Source: an uncultured Prevotella sp.
GTDB taxonomy: Bacteria > Bacteroidota > Bacteroidia > Bacteroidales > Bacteroidaceae
Direction: 5' to 3'
Length of the DNA: 64,000 bases
Assembly (NCBI GenBank): GCA_905196835.1
Contig: CAJJWN010000004.1
Coordinates: forward strand, 58,516 to 122,515
In this document: piece by piece, positions 54,308 through 63,289 of the stretch
How positions within the stretch are numbered: the first letter of the stretch is position 1
Layout: each line of letters opens with the position of its first letter
Translations under genes and position numbers: made by a program
Notes under the pieces: model-generated
Databases searched by the model: none
What the model was told of the DNA's origin: nothing
The model's input: the letters and a program-made list of their open reading frames with translations, nothing else

Positions 54308-55344
54308 TATTTTAGGTCTTTTTTTAATTCTTCCACTTGTTTCTGTAAATCACCTAATTGCTTGTATATTTCAGGTAGTTTGCGTGTCAGAGCAATAGAT
54401 TTGAAATATGCTTTCGGCTCCATTGGCGGCGTTCCGATAAGTGTAGTGTCCCCTTTGATGTTGCCCGGTACGCCAGACTGTGCTCCAAGGAACGTTTTGT
54501 CGCCGATGCTGATGTGGCCTGAGATGCCTACCTGGCCGCCGAACATGCACCATTTACCGATTTTCGTACTTCCGGCAACTCCTACTTGTGCAGACATTAC
54601 CGTGTTTTCGCCAACTTCTACATTGTGCGCTATCTGTACGAGGTTGTCAAGCTTTACGCCTTTCTGTATTATGGTGGCACCCATTGTCGAGCGGTCTACG
54701 CAGGTGTTTGCGCCAATCTCTACATTGTCTTCAATGACAACAATGCCTATTTGGGGTATTTTGTCGTAGCCTTCGGTGTTCGGTGCGAACCCGAAGCCGT
54801 CCGCTCCTATCACAGAGCCTGCGTGTATTGTTACATTATTGCCAAGCCTGCATTCCTTGTATATCGTAACGTTTGGATAAATAAGACATTCATTGCCGAT
54901 TTTTGTTCCGTCTTCAATTACGGCGTGTGGATAAATTTGTGAATTGTCGCCTATTTCAACGTTGTCACCGATATATGTGAAAGCACCTATGTAACAGTCT
55001 TTTCCTATTTTTGCACTTTCTGATATGAAAGCCATCGGGCTTACACCTGTTTTCTTGGGAATGTACGATTGGTAAAGTTGTAGTAACTTGGCTACGCATT
55101 CGTATGCGTTTTTTACTCTGATTAACGTTGCGCTTACAGGCTGTGTAAGCTCTACATCGTCGTTTATAAGTACGACGCTTGATTTTGTATCGTAAATATA
55201 GTGGGTGTATTTGGGGTTTGACAGGAATGAGATAGCTCCCGGCTTTCCCTCTTCTATTTTGGCGAAGGTGTTGATTTTTGCGTTCTCGTCGCCCTCAATC
55301 CTTCCGTTTATGAAACTTGCTATTTGTTTTGCCGTAAATTCCAT
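54307..55344 (-). CDS. lpxD: UDP-3-O-acylglucosamine N-acyltransferase
   Basis: Third enzyme of the lipid A route. The 345-residue protein has an N-terminal uridine-binding domain (to about 100), then hexapeptide repeats ([20 protein letters not shown] and so on) with [10 protein letters not shown] and the catalytic His in [10 protein letters not shown], ending in a helix rich in Lys and Glu. Overlaps lpxC-fabZ by one base. On the minus strand a -7 element TACCTTTG lies at 55388-55381, so the lpx genes may start a new transcript here. Confidence 0.94.
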   Translation of the reverse strand: MEFTAKQIASFINGRIEGDENAKINTFAKIEEGKPGAISFLSNPKYTHYIYDTKSSVVLINDDVELTQPVSATLIRVKNAYECVAKLLQLYQSYIPKKTGVSPMAFISESAKIGKDCYIGAFTYIGDNVEIGDNSQIYPHAVIEDGTKIGNECLIYPNVTIYKECRLGNNVTIHAGSVIGADGFGFAPNTEGYDKIPQIGIVVIEDNVEIGANTCVDRSTMGATIIQKGVKLDNLVQIAHNVEVGENTVMSAQVGVAGSTKIGKWCMFGGQVGISGHISIGDKTFLGAQSGVPGNIKGDTTLIGTPPMEPKAYFKSIALTRKLPEIYKQLGDLQKQVEELKKDLK

Positions 55345-55399
55345 TGCAATGTAATTACATTAATATTTGCGCAATTTTTGCAAAGGTAAATATTTTTAT

Positions 55400-56620
55400 T
55401 CAAAAACGTTGATAACATAAGTAATATTTGCGAATTTTTTTGGAAAGCAGGGCGATGTTCATTACTTCTGATGCTTCGGAAATGTCTTTTAGCGTGTTGT
55501 CTTTGAATAAGATTGTTATGTGGTCGTCGTTCACGTCGTACATGTCTTTCTGGATGGTGTCAACGCTCATCAGATAGCGTGCGTCGTCTTTGCTTATGCC
55601 GAATTTTCCTGCGATGGCGGTCTTTATGTCTTCTATTTTATCTTCGCATATAGGTATGTTCGATATTTCCACTTTGAATAGGTTTCGGTTGAGCAGGTCG
55701 GCAGATAGAAGAGACAAAACCTTGTCTTCGTTGTCAATCCATACTTTCAAGGCGCTCCATATGTCGTTGTCGTCAAGTAGTGCGTAGTTATGCTGCGCCT
55801 CATCGTCCGTCTTGAACTTGTCGGCGTCGATGTCGTTGTACAGAAAATATTTCAGGCATGGCGTGGCGAAGATGTCCTTGCCTTGGCTTGCCAGATGTTT
55901 GGCGCGTAGCAATGCGTTGACGAGCACTTTCTCGCTTGATACCGTAGTCTTGTGCAAGTACACCTGCCAGTACATCAGACGTCGTGCCATTAGGTAGTTT
56001 TCTATGGAATAAAGCCCCTTCGAGTTCACCACGAGGCTGTCGTCGGCCACGTCGAGCATTTTCAGTATGCGTGCACTTCCAATATTGCCTTCGGTCACTC
56101 CGGTAAAGAAACTGTCTCTCCGCAGATAGTCGAGCCTGTCCATATCGAGCTGGCTGCTAATCAGCTGGTGGAGGAATTTCTTAGGGTATTCGTTCTTGAA
56201 TATTTTTAGTGCGAGGTTCAGCCCGCCTTTCATTTCATGGTTGATTTGCTCCATCATCAGCAGCGATATTTCCTCGTGGCTGATGCCGTTTATCAGGGTG
56301 TGTTCAAGGACATGTGAGAACGGGCCGTGCCCGATGTCGTGCATCAGGATGGCGGCCTCTACGGCCTCGGCCTCGCTGTCGAATATGAATATTCCTTTTT
56401 GTGTGAGCGACGTGATGGCCTCGCTCATCAGGTGGAACGCCCCGATGGAGTGCTGGAAGCGTGTGTGTTGGGCCGACGGGTACACCATCGATGTAAGCCC
56501 GAGTTGCTTAATGCGTGTAAGCCGCTGCATTAGCGGATGCTCCACGATGTCCAACAGTAGCCCGTGGGGTATCTTTATGAAACCGAATATTGGGTCGTTT
56601 ATTATCTTGCTGTCGTTCAT
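55400..56620 (-). CDS. HD-domain phosphohydrolase
   Basis: With the start MNDSKIINDPIFGFIKIP the protein has 406 residues; an upstream ATG at 56725 would overlap ogt and is rejected. The HD metal site is formed by HTRFQHSIGAFHL, HDIGHGPFSHVLEHT and later DRLDYLRRDSF, the pattern of dGTPase-like and SAMHD1-like hydrolases. The substrate is unknown; it is often next to lpxD in this phylum, which suggests only a conserved neighbourhood. Confidence 0.85.
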   Translation of the reverse strand: MNDSKIINDPIFGFIKIPHGLLLDIVEHPLMQRLTRIKQLGLTSMVYPSAQHTRFQHSIGAFHLMSEAITSLTQKGIFIFDSEAEAVEAAILMHDIGHGPFSHVLEHTLINGISHEEISLLMMEQINHEMKGGLNLALKIFKNEYPKKFLHQLISSQLDMDRLDYLRRDSFFTGVTEGNIGSARILKMLDVADDSLVVNSKGLYSIENYLMARRLMYWQVYLHKTTVSSEKVLVNALLRAKHLASQGKDIFATPCLKYFLYNDIDADKFKTDDEAQHNYALLDDNDIWSALKVWIDNEDKVLSLLSADLLNRNLFKVEISNIPICEDKIEDIKTAIAGKFGISKDDARYLMSVDTIQKDMYDVNDDHITILFKDNTLKDISEASEVMNIALLSKKIRKYYLCYQRF

Positions 56621-56690
56621 TTTTTCTATGCTTCGGTCGTGCCTGCAAAGGTAGCAAAATCTATGCAATACGCAAAACGTAACTCTGGAT

Positions 56691-57212
56691 TTAGGACTGG
56701 CACGGTTGGCTGTGTTCCAATTCAAGCAGTAGTTTTTTTGCCTCGATGCCGCCTCCGTAGCCAGTCAGTGTGTTGTTGCTCCCTATAACGCGGTGGCATG
56801 GCACGAATATGGATATGGCGTTTGCGCCGTTGGCATTGGCTACGGCGCGAACAGCTTTGCCCATGCCAAGGCGTGCAGCCAATTCTCCATAAGTGCAGGT
56901 TTGGCCGTAAGGTATGGACAGTAACTGCCGCCATACTCTCTTTTGGAAGTCTGTACCGACTAATAGCAGCGGAATGTCGAACTCTTTGCGTTCTCCGCTG
57001 AAATATTGGTCAAGCTGCCTGGCGGCTTCCTGTGTTATATCGGTAGGCCCTTCTTGATATTCAGCACGTAGGCCGGTTGTCAGCCGCCTGTCAACTCGCC
57101 CGGGATGTTTCTCTACCGCCCAGTTGCACAGGCAAAGCCTGTCGCCCAACGAACCGAGCAGCAGTTCTCCGCAAGGTGCGAGATAGTGTTTTATAAATAT
57201 CTTGCCGTCCAT
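56691..57212 (-). CDS. ogt: Methylated-DNA--protein-cysteine methyltransferase
   Basis: Repairs O6-methylguanine by transferring the methyl group to its own Cys. The 173-residue protein has the C-terminal active site IFVPCHRVIGS (about residues 136-146), the helix-turn-helix GTDFQKRVWRQLLSIPYGQT, and the asparagine hinge ANANGANAIS. The N-terminal domain is short. Its ATG overlaps the stop of the preceding monooxygenase-like gene (TAATG), so they are coupled. Confidence 0.92.
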   Translation of the reverse strand: MDGKIFIKHYLAPCGELLLGSLGDRLCLCNWAVEKHPGRVDRRLTTGLRAEYQEGPTDITQEAARQLDQYFSGERKEFDIPLLLVGTDFQKRVWRQLLSIPYGQTCTYGELAARLGMGKAVRAVANANGANAISIFVPCHRVIGSNNTLTGYGGGIEAKKLLLELEHSQPCQS

Positions 57213-57574
57213 TATTTAGCGTTAAGGCTTATGTTTGAGTCTGATGGCGCTTCGTCACGGTCGTCTTTCGTATATTCGCGAATCACGTGGGCTACAGATA
57301 TTTTATACTTCTCGAACAGATTGTTCTTCCCTTTCTTTTGGCTTTCCCTGTGCTTCTCATGGTTGCGCCATATTGCGGCAGCCTCTTCGTTATCCCAAAA
57401 TGAAAGGCTTAGAAGTTTGCCTTCTTCATTGAGGCTGGCGAAGCGCTCCACACTTATGAAACCAGGCATTTTTATCAATTCTGATTTTAGTTCCGCTCCG
57501 AGTTGCAAATACTCTTCCTTGCATTCACTTTTGGGTGTAACTTCAAACAGTACAGCTAATTTTGTCTTTGCCAT
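57212..57574 (-). CDS. Antibiotic biosynthesis monooxygenase-fold protein
   Basis: A 120-residue protein with the ABM dimeric ferredoxin-like fold: LAVLFEVTPKSECKEEYL, the GFISVERFASLNEEGKLLSL strand pair and SFWDNEEAAAIWRNHEKHRE. Such proteins include heme-degrading and quinone-oxidising enzymes, but many are uncharacterised; the substrate here is unknown. It precedes ogt in a two-gene unit. Confidence 0.8.
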   Translation of the reverse strand: MAKTKLAVLFEVTPKSECKEEYLQLGAELKSELIKMPGFISVERFASLNEEGKLLSLSFWDNEEAAAIWRNHEKHRESQKKGKNNLFEKYKISVAHVIREYTKDDRDEAPSDSNISLNAK

Positions 57575-57623
57575 CTTTTCTTGTTATTTACGGTTGATTA
57601 GTTTTGTTTTTTTATGTGCGTAT

Positions 57624-58850
57624 TTATTGTTCCCGACAGCCCGGCCTTACGTCGGGCAGCCATACGGCGATTATTCCCAATATCGGCAGCCATGTACTTA
57701 CCTTGAAGATGAACTCTATGCTTGTCATGTCTGCCAGCCACCCGAAGAAGGCCGAGCCTATGCCGCCGAGGCCGAACATCAGGCCGAAGAACACTCCGGC
57801 TATCATTCCCACCTTGTCGGGCTTCAGGTCGGTGGCGTAAACCACTATGGCCGAGAAGGCCGAGGCTATGATAAGTCCTGTCAACACGGACATTATGACG
57901 GTGCCGGCCAGGTTGAGGTAGGGCAGTAGCAGGGTGAACGGAGCCGCGCCGAGGATGGAGAACAGTATGACATACTTGCGCCCGTAGCGGTCGCCGAGGA
58001 AGCCGCCGAGCAGCGTACCTGCGGCGAACGCGGCGAGATAGGCGAACAGGCAGTATTGCGACTCTTGTACCGACACCCCGAACTTGTCGATGAGGAAGAA
58101 CGTGAAGTAGCTCGTCATGCAGGCGTTGAAGAAGTATTTTGAGAAAATCATCAGCACGAGTATGGCGAGTGCCATGCGCACTGTCTTGGCCGGGAGCGTG
58201 CACGTTGCAGCCGCGCGTCTGCCATGTGTGGCTTTGAGCTGTTTCAGCATAAGGCTGTACCAGCAACCTACGCGTGTAAGCAGAGCGGCGGCCAGCATGG
58301 CTGCCAGGGCAAACCAGCCTACGGCGTGCTGGCCGTAAGGCATCACGATGAGCGCGGCCAGCAGCGGCCCGACGGCGCTGCCGCCGTTGCCTCCTACCTG
58401 GAAAATCGACTGCGCAAGGCTCTTCCTGCCTCCCGACGCCATTTGCGCCACGCGCGACGCCTCGGGATGGAACACCGACGAGCCGCAGCCGATTAACGCC
58501 ACCGACAGCAGTATCGCAATGAATCCAGGCGCGAAGGCCAATGCCAGCAGCCCTGCGAGCGTGAAGCACATGCCAAGCGCAAGCGAGTAGGGCTGCGGAT
58601 GGCGGTCGGCATAGTTGCCCACAAAGGGCTGGAACACCGACGAGGTCATCTGGAATACCAGCGTTATGATGCCGATTTGGGCGAAGTTAAATCCGAATTT
58701 GTCTTTCAGCAGCGGGTACAGGGCCGGTATTACCGACTGTATCATGTCGTTGAGCAGGTGGCACGTGCCCATGGTGAAGAGTATCGCGTAGGCCGTGCCT
58801 TCCGTCATGTGCGGATGCCCTTTCAGCTTGTCGAGTAAGTTGCCAGTCAT
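57624..58850 (-). CDS. MFS transporter, Fsr (fosmidomycin resistance) type
   Basis: A 408-residue, twelve-helix transporter. The N-terminal YAILFTMGTCHLLNDMIQSV followed by IPALYPLLKDKFG and the motif GNYADRHPQPYSLALGMCF match the Fsr branch of MFS exporters; GDRYGRKYV is the second half's loop signature. Fsr exports fosmidomycin in other bacteria; the natural substrate is not known. It has its own promoter region carrying the 58893-58947 repeat. Confidence 0.85.
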   Translation of the reverse strand: MTGNLLDKLKGHPHMTEGTAYAILFTMGTCHLLNDMIQSVIPALYPLLKDKFGFNFAQIGIITLVFQMTSSVFQPFVGNYADRHPQPYSLALGMCFTLAGLLALAFAPGFIAILLSVALIGCGSSVFHPEASRVAQMASGGRKSLAQSIFQVGGNGGSAVGPLLAALIVMPYGQHAVGWFALAAMLAAALLTRVGCWYSLMLKQLKATHGRRAAATCTLPAKTVRMALAILVLMIFSKYFFNACMTSYFTFFLIDKFGVSVQESQYCLFAYLAAFAAGTLLGGFLGDRYGRKYVILFSILGAAPFTLLLPYLNLAGTVIMSVLTGLIIASAFSAIVVYATDLKPDKVGMIAGVFFGLMFGLGGIGSAFFGWLADMTSIEFIFKVSTWLPILGIIAVWLPDVRPGCREQ

Positions 58851-59114
58851 TATCGTAGTGCGGTTTCGGCCTTAGTCTGGCCGCGTTCAATTGTGCAAAG
58901 TTAACATCTTTTCCGCAAAGCGGAGCGCGTCGGCCGGTAATTTTGTATTTCCATGCAGCTTCAGAGAATTTACCGCAAGGAAAGCAAGAGCAATATTACA
59001 TGCCGTTTGAAACGGCAACGAGCCGTATTCATGCCGTGACTGCACGAAAACGACCCATTGTGTGTCTGTGTAGTGGATATGTTTTTTGCAAGAGAAGTGT
59101 TGCCTGCAATCATC
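58851..59114. other. Intergenic region upstream of Fsr-like gene
   Basis: About 260 bases without a gene; contains copy 1 of the TCCGCaaaGCGGA repeat with a minus-strand -7 element TAACTTTG. Confidence 0.5.
58893..58947. repeat. Promoter-like repeat with TCCGCaaaGCGGA, copy 1
   Basis: About 54 bases repeated at 59533-59587 with four or five differences. On the minus strand both contain TTAAcTTTGCAC or TTAAtTTTGCAC, a -7 type box, followed at fixed distance by the inverted repeat TCCGCaaaGCGGA. It lies 43 bases upstream of the Fsr gene. Confidence 0.7.
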
Positions 59115-59219
59115 TTACAGGCTTTCAAGCCATTTTTTACCGCTTTTGGTGTTTATCCAAATGGCTATGCCGGTAGCAATGATTGAACCGACAGTGAAAA
59201 ACGTAATCATGAAGTCCAT
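59115..59219 (-). CDS. Small membrane peptide, 34 residues
   Basis: ATG at 59219 to TAA at 59115. One hydrophobic segment (FMITFFTVGSIIATGIAIWI) followed by the basic end NTKSGKKWLESL. It starts six bases past the stop of the 81-residue membrane protein gene on the same strand, so they form a pair; the same pairing exists, as far as I recall, in other Bacteroidales. Function unknown. Confidence 0.6.
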   Translation of the reverse strand: MDFMITFFTVGSIIATGIAIWINTKSGKKWLESL

Positions 59220-59225
59220 AACGCG

Positions 59226-59471
59226 TCAACCATTTAATATTTTATAACCGATGTATGCCAACATGAATGTGAAAAACAGTCCTGCGCATAAAAGAGCGAT
59301 TTGTTGTGTACGTACATCGCTGATAATCAGCGATACGCCTCCAACCAAGGCCATTGTCGTGAAAACAAGTTTCGCAAGGTCATAAAAGAATTTGCCAAGC
59401 GTTTCCCCGCAGGTCTTGTCGCGTTCTTGTCGCTCTCGCCTGTTTGCTTGTTGTTCGCTCCAGTTGCTCAT
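59226..59471 (-). CDS. DUF6722-like small membrane protein
   Basis: Starting at MSNWSEQQANRRERQERDKT the protein has 81 residues: a charged cytoplasmic N-terminus and two hydrophobic helices (LVFTTMALVGGVSLII and IALLCAGLFFTFMLAYIGYK). It resembles my recollection of DUF6722. A longer start at 59528 would place 19 residues over the -7 box TATATTTG and is rejected. It is followed by the 34-residue peptide gene. Confidence 0.65.
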   Translation of the reverse strand: MSNWSEQQANRRERQERDKTCGETLGKFFYDLAKLVFTTMALVGGVSLIISDVRTQQIALLCAGLFFTFMLAYIGYKILNG

Positions 59472-59532
59472 AATCGCAATGAATTTTGGTGTTGCAAATA
59501 TAGTGATATTTACTTGATTTAGCCACAAGCGC

Positions 59533-59587
59533 GTGCAAAATTAACATCTTTTCCGCAAAGCGGAGCGTGTCGGCCGGTGAATTTGTG
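59533..59587. repeat. Promoter-like repeat with TCCGCaaaGCGGA, copy 2
   Basis: Partner of 58893-58947, located 62 bases upstream of the DUF6722-like gene. The sharing of one upstream element by two neighbouring transcription units suggests joint control or a mobile repeat. Confidence 0.7.
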
Positions 59588-59622
59588 CTTTTCGTTGGCA
59601 ATGAAGTGTGAATACGTCAAAG

Positions 59623-59657
59623 GGCGGTGCTTGCATCATGCGGACACAAGCATCGCC
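59623..59657. terminator. Terminator-like hairpin
   Basis: Stem GGCGGTGCTTG/CAAGCATCGCC (59623-59633, 59647-59657) with T run on both sides in the respective strands; located between the OmpA gene's end and the DUF6722 promoter. Confidence 0.6.
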
Positions 59658-59678
59658 TTTTGTTATGTCAATGTTTAA

Positions 59679-59710
59679 GGCTGCGTACATATCTGTAAAT
59701 GTGCGCAGCC
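59679..59710 (-). terminator. Terminator of the OmpA-family gene
   Basis: Twelve-pair stem GGCTGCGTACAT/ATGTGCGCAGCC with one mismatch (59679-59690, 59699-59710), 17 bases past the OmpA stop on the minus strand. Confidence 0.65.
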
Positions 59711-59726
59711 TGACAGGTCTTTTGGA

Positions 59727-60887
59727 TTACTTGGAATATGGTATTTCGTTCCAGTAGTCCATGTTGTCTATCCTTTCCACGGTCACCTTGCGGTCGCCCC
59801 TACGTGCGTTGTCGCCGGATGAAGGCGCAACGATTGACGTCTTCTTACCGGTGCCTCTCCACTTCATCATGTCTTCCGGGCAGCCGCGTTTTACGAGCTC
59901 GTCCACAACGGCCTTGACGCGCGCTTCGGACAGCCTGCTGTTGTATGCGTAAGAACCGCGTGAGTCAGTCTGTCCGGTTATCAGGTAGCGGCTTGTAGTG
60001 TCCTCTTTAAATACTTCGGCTATCTTGTCCAATGCCGGAGCTGATGCTGCCGTAACTTCGTAGCTGTCGAAGTCGAAGTATATCTGGTCGAAAAGGTCTT
60101 TGATTGTCCGCGTGACGACTTTCTCTACCGGCACTTTGACTACTTTCTCCACAACCCTTTCTACGACCTTGTCTACATATTGTATGGTCGGGGCCGGTTT
60201 CTTTGACTTTCCGCCGATGCGCCATATCAGCCGTGCCGAACCTTGCAGCGAGTTGGCTACGTTCTTATGCGGCATCAGCAGATAGTCGGCCTGCAAACCT
60301 ATGCCGAAGCGGTCGTTCAACCAGAAATTGACGCCTCCGCCCAATGAGATTGGCATCAGGTGCTTGCGGTCGCGGCCTTCCTTGTTGCAGTAATTGTTCA
60401 ATACCCATTGCATCTCATCGGGTGCAAGGCCTTCGCTGCCGTCGTAGATTATTTGGAAGTCCTTGTACATGTAGTTGATGCCCGCGCGGAGGTATGGGTC
60501 AACGTAGCTTGACTTAAAGTATTCGCCCAAGCGCCATTGCAGGCCGAGACCTGCCATTACGAGGAACTTGTGCTTGCCGTTGATTGACTTGTTTGTCATC
60601 CCGACGTTGCCTTGGAAGTCAAGGTAGAAGTGTTTGTTCAACTCGCGTGCCGCATATATGCCGCCGCCCCATACCGTGTGGTTCAGGGTCAGGTCGAAAG
60701 CATAGCCGTCATCCAGGCGGTTGAAGTCGCTGAAACCTACACGGCTGAACTGGAACACAGTTGCTCCGATGCCCACTTCCCAGGCCTTTTTCTCTTTCTT
60801 CTCTTCTACTGTCGGCTCTTGCGCATTGGCTGACAGCACGCCAAAGAGAAGAAACAGGCTGATATATGATTTTAGTTTCATGTTCAT
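59727..60887 (-). CDS. OmpA-family outer-membrane protein
   Basis: A 386-residue protein with a signal peptide (MNMKLKSYISLFLLFGVLSA, cleavage after ANA). The first part (to about 235) is an eight-strand-type barrel. A linker of Val/Glu/Lys repeats (VDKVVERVVEKVVKVPVEKV) leads to a C-terminal OmpA domain that binds peptidoglycan: IYFDFDSYEVTAASAPALDK, GQTDSRGSYAYNSRLSEARV. It anchors the outer membrane to the wall. It lies directly after the collagen-like lipoprotein gene, 23 bases apart, so co-transcription is likely. Confidence 0.88.
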   Translation of the reverse strand: MNMKLKSYISLFLLFGVLSANAQEPTVEEKKEKKAWEVGIGATVFQFSRVGFSDFNRLDDGYAFDLTLNHTVWGGGIYAARELNKHFYLDFQGNVGMTNKSINGKHKFLVMAGLGLQWRLGEYFKSSYVDPYLRAGINYMYKDFQIIYDGSEGLAPDEMQWVLNNYCNKEGRDRKHLMPISLGGGVNFWLNDRFGIGLQADYLLMPHKNVANSLQGSARLIWRIGGKSKKPAPTIQYVDKVVERVVEKVVKVPVEKVVTRTIKDLFDQIYFDFDSYEVTAASAPALDKIAEVFKEDTTSRYLITGQTDSRGSYAYNSRLSEARVKAVVDELVKRGCPEDMMKWRGTGKKTSIVAPSSGDNARRGDRKVTVERIDNMDYWNEIPYSK

Positions 60888-60910
60888 GAATTTATTTATT
60901 TACTTCAATT

Positions 60911-63289
60911 TTATTTTACCTGAATCTCTATTCCGTTGTCACCAACCCCTTCTGGAGCTGACACATAATTGCCGTTGACGCGCAGGTAGAGCGTGCCGGA
61001 AGCTCCGTTGATATTCCCAAGCGACAGGTTGTAGAAGTTGGCCATCTGGTTGTTGGTCAAATCCACCGTTGATTGGTAGTTCACGGCGCGGGCCGTAAAC
61101 GCTCCGTCTATTTTTACTTTCGACTGTATTATATTAGTGGAAGTAGTAGAGCTTGAGAAGTTTATCTTGAATATTTCACCAACTTTGTCAATTTCTCCCA
61201 CCACAGGCTCGTAAACGTCCAATCCTCCTACTCCTTGCGACGCCTTCTTGTAAGCATCTGCGAGGAACAGCTCCTTCTTGACTTTCGACACGTCCAAATT
61301 TCCGGTAAGATTCACCAAGTCGTCGGTGCCGCCGGTGCTGCCATCGCCATAGAGCTCGCCGCGCGTTATCTCGCTGATAGTCGGAGTAAACTGGGCAGGC
61401 AGGAGCTTGATGTACGACTGGAGCATGATGTTCTCGCCGTAGCATCCCTCAATGCCGATGCGGGCGTAACGGAAGTTGCCAGTGCTGTACGGTCCCCAGT
61501 AGTCGTCTGATTCCGCAACCTTCGCCTTGTCAAGGTATTTCAGGTCCGTGTAGATGAACTTGCGCTTAATCTGCACCCTGCAGTTGTTGTAGTTGTGGCC
61601 TGTTTCATCGTCGGCCACTTCAATCTGGGTGCGCGTAGCCACGCTCTCAGGCGCTTTGTCTATCCCGTTTCGATACTCATAGATGTCCACGGTCTTTTGC
61701 GTATTGCCCAGTTCCGCAGGGATTCCTTCCCACTCGCCTTTTCCGGTGGTGTCCAGCTTCTTGCGCTGCACCTTAAACCACACATTCACGCAAGGCTTTG
61801 CCTGGTCTTCGCCCGTGCCGAACAGTCCTACGGTCGGTATCTTGGCGTCATTGATGACCAAGCGCACTTGCATTCTGGCCGGCACAATGGTGTTGTTTGC
61901 GGATTGCTCAAAATCAGACGCTCCGTTGGTCTTGACCTCAACCTGTATGTTCATATAAGCTTTGTCAGCAGGCAGGTCCTTTGCAGGCACCGTGATAAAT
62001 CCGTCTGCATCCGTTGTGTATTCGCTATCAGACTCGGGGATTCCCTTCACTTTAGTTCCTCCAGAAACAACCTTTCCGGTCTTGTCATACACTTTGTAAG
62101 TAACCGAACCGTCAGCCCAATCGACATATTCCTTCAACTCCGGGTCGCCGTAGTATTGGATGATGACGTTGGGAGAGCCTAACATAATCGTAGCGCCATC
62201 CTGGCCATCCTGGCCGTCCTGTCCGTCTTTGCCGTCTTCACCGCGCAGGAACTCCCAGAAGTCAGCGACTGAAGTCATGTTTGTAGGCCACAGCTCGCCA
62301 TTCTTGTACACACGTCCGGCTTCCACTTCCTCTACCCAAAGCTCGTATGCGCTCTGTCCGTTAGCGCCTGGCTGGCCGTCGTTTCCGTCATTACCGTCTT
62401 GACCGTCTTGACCGTCTTTGCCCTGTGCCGGTACGCCGGTGTCTTCGCCGTTAATCCACCAGTTGCCGTTCAAGCCTATGGTTATGTCGGGCATTTCTCC
62501 GTCCTGTCCGTCTTGTCCGTCCTTGCCTTGTGCCGGTATGCCGGTGTCAACGTTGCCAATCCACCAGTTGCCGTTATCGCCGATGTGAGGCGTAACGCCG
62601 TCTTCTCCGTCTTCACCGTCCTGTCCCTTGGCCGGTACGCCGGTGTCAACGTTGCCAATCCACCAGTTGCCGTTCTCGCCGATGTGAGGCGTCGTGCCGT
62701 CCTCACCGTCCTGTCCCTTGGCCGGTACGCCGGTGTCAACACCGCCAATCCACCAGTTGCCATTCTCGCCGATAACAGGCGTTGCACCGTCTTGGCCGTC
62801 CTGTCCGTCTTTGCCCTGTGCCGGTATGCCGGTGTCTTCGCCGTTAATCCACCAGTTGCCATTCTCGCCGATGTTAGGCGTAACGCCGTTCTCGCCGTCG
62901 GCACCTGACAGATAATACCAAAAGTCGTTCATGTCAGTCTGGTCTTTCGGCCATTCGTGTCCTGGGTTGTGCGGATTGTCAAGTCCTCTTGCAACCTCTT
63001 CCTTCCACAACTCGTATGCGCTCTTGCCGTCGTTGCCGTCCTTTCCGTCTTCTCCTTTCAGGTAGAGGAAGAAGTTGTTGACGTCGGTCCTGTCTTCGGG
63101 CCAGTCGATGTTTCCGGCCAACACTTCTTTTACCCATACTTCATAGGCCGACATTCCGGCAGGCCCTTCCGGGAATAACATGTGCAACTCATTGTCGCAC
63201 GACAAAAAAGTTACCGAGCAAATTATGGAAAACAGTATCTGCTTCCACACATTGCCTCCTTTTGATTTTGAAATAAACATACTTTTCAT
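60911..63289 (-). CDS. Modular lipoprotein with collagen-like GxY and W-rich repeats
   Basis: A 792-residue lipoprotein: signal peptide and lipobox VTFLSC (Cys about residue 30). Residues about 40-370 are built of two repeat types: three SAYE[LV]W.EEV modules each ending with an acidic D..[FW]..[YF]L.GEDG, and five copies of IGENGNWWI.G.DTG.PA.G followed by DGxDG strings of collagen-like type. The remainder (about 375-792) holds beta-sandwich segments. In Bacteroidota such proteins are exposed at the surface and often sit beside OmpA-like genes, as here. Function unknown. The DNA repeats of the middle part are near identical and prone to recombination. Confidence 0.8.
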   Translation of the reverse strand: MKSMFISKSKGGNVWKQILFSIICSVTFLSCDNELHMLFPEGPAGMSAYEVWVKEVLAGNIDWPEDRTDVNNFFLYLKGEDGKDGNDGKSAYELWKEEVARGLDNPHNPGHEWPKDQTDMNDFWYYLSGADGENGVTPNIGENGNWWINGEDTGIPAQGKDGQDGQDGATPVIGENGNWWIGGVDTGVPAKGQDGEDGTTPHIGENGNWWIGNVDTGVPAKGQDGEDGEDGVTPHIGDNGNWWIGNVDTGIPAQGKDGQDGQDGEMPDITIGLNGNWWINGEDTGVPAQGKDGQDGQDGNDGNDGQPGANGQSAYELWVEEVEAGRVYKNGELWPTNMTSVADFWEFLRGEDGKDGQDGQDGQDGATIMLGSPNVIIQYYGDPELKEYVDWADGSVTYKVYDKTGKVVSGGTKVKGIPESDSEYTTDADGFITVPAKDLPADKAYMNIQVEVKTNGASDFEQSANNTIVPARMQVRLVINDAKIPTVGLFGTGEDQAKPCVNVWFKVQRKKLDTTGKGEWEGIPAELGNTQKTVDIYEYRNGIDKAPESVATRTQIEVADDETGHNYNNCRVQIKRKFIYTDLKYLDKAKVAESDDYWGPYSTGNFRYARIGIEGCYGENIMLQSYIKLLPAQFTPTISEITRGELYGDGSTGGTDDLVNLTGNLDVSKVKKELFLADAYKKASQGVGGLDVYEPVVGEIDKVGEIFKINFSSSTTSTNIIQSKVKIDGAFTARAVNYQSTVDLTNNQMANFYNLSLGNINGASGTLYLRVNGNYVSAPEGVGDNGIEIQVK

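Noticed and set aside
60911..63289. CRISPR-like array suggested by regular DNA repeats
   Set aside because: The repeats are in frame, vary at synonymous sites and encode protein modules; there are no unique spacers of constant length. No CRISPR array was seen elsewhere.
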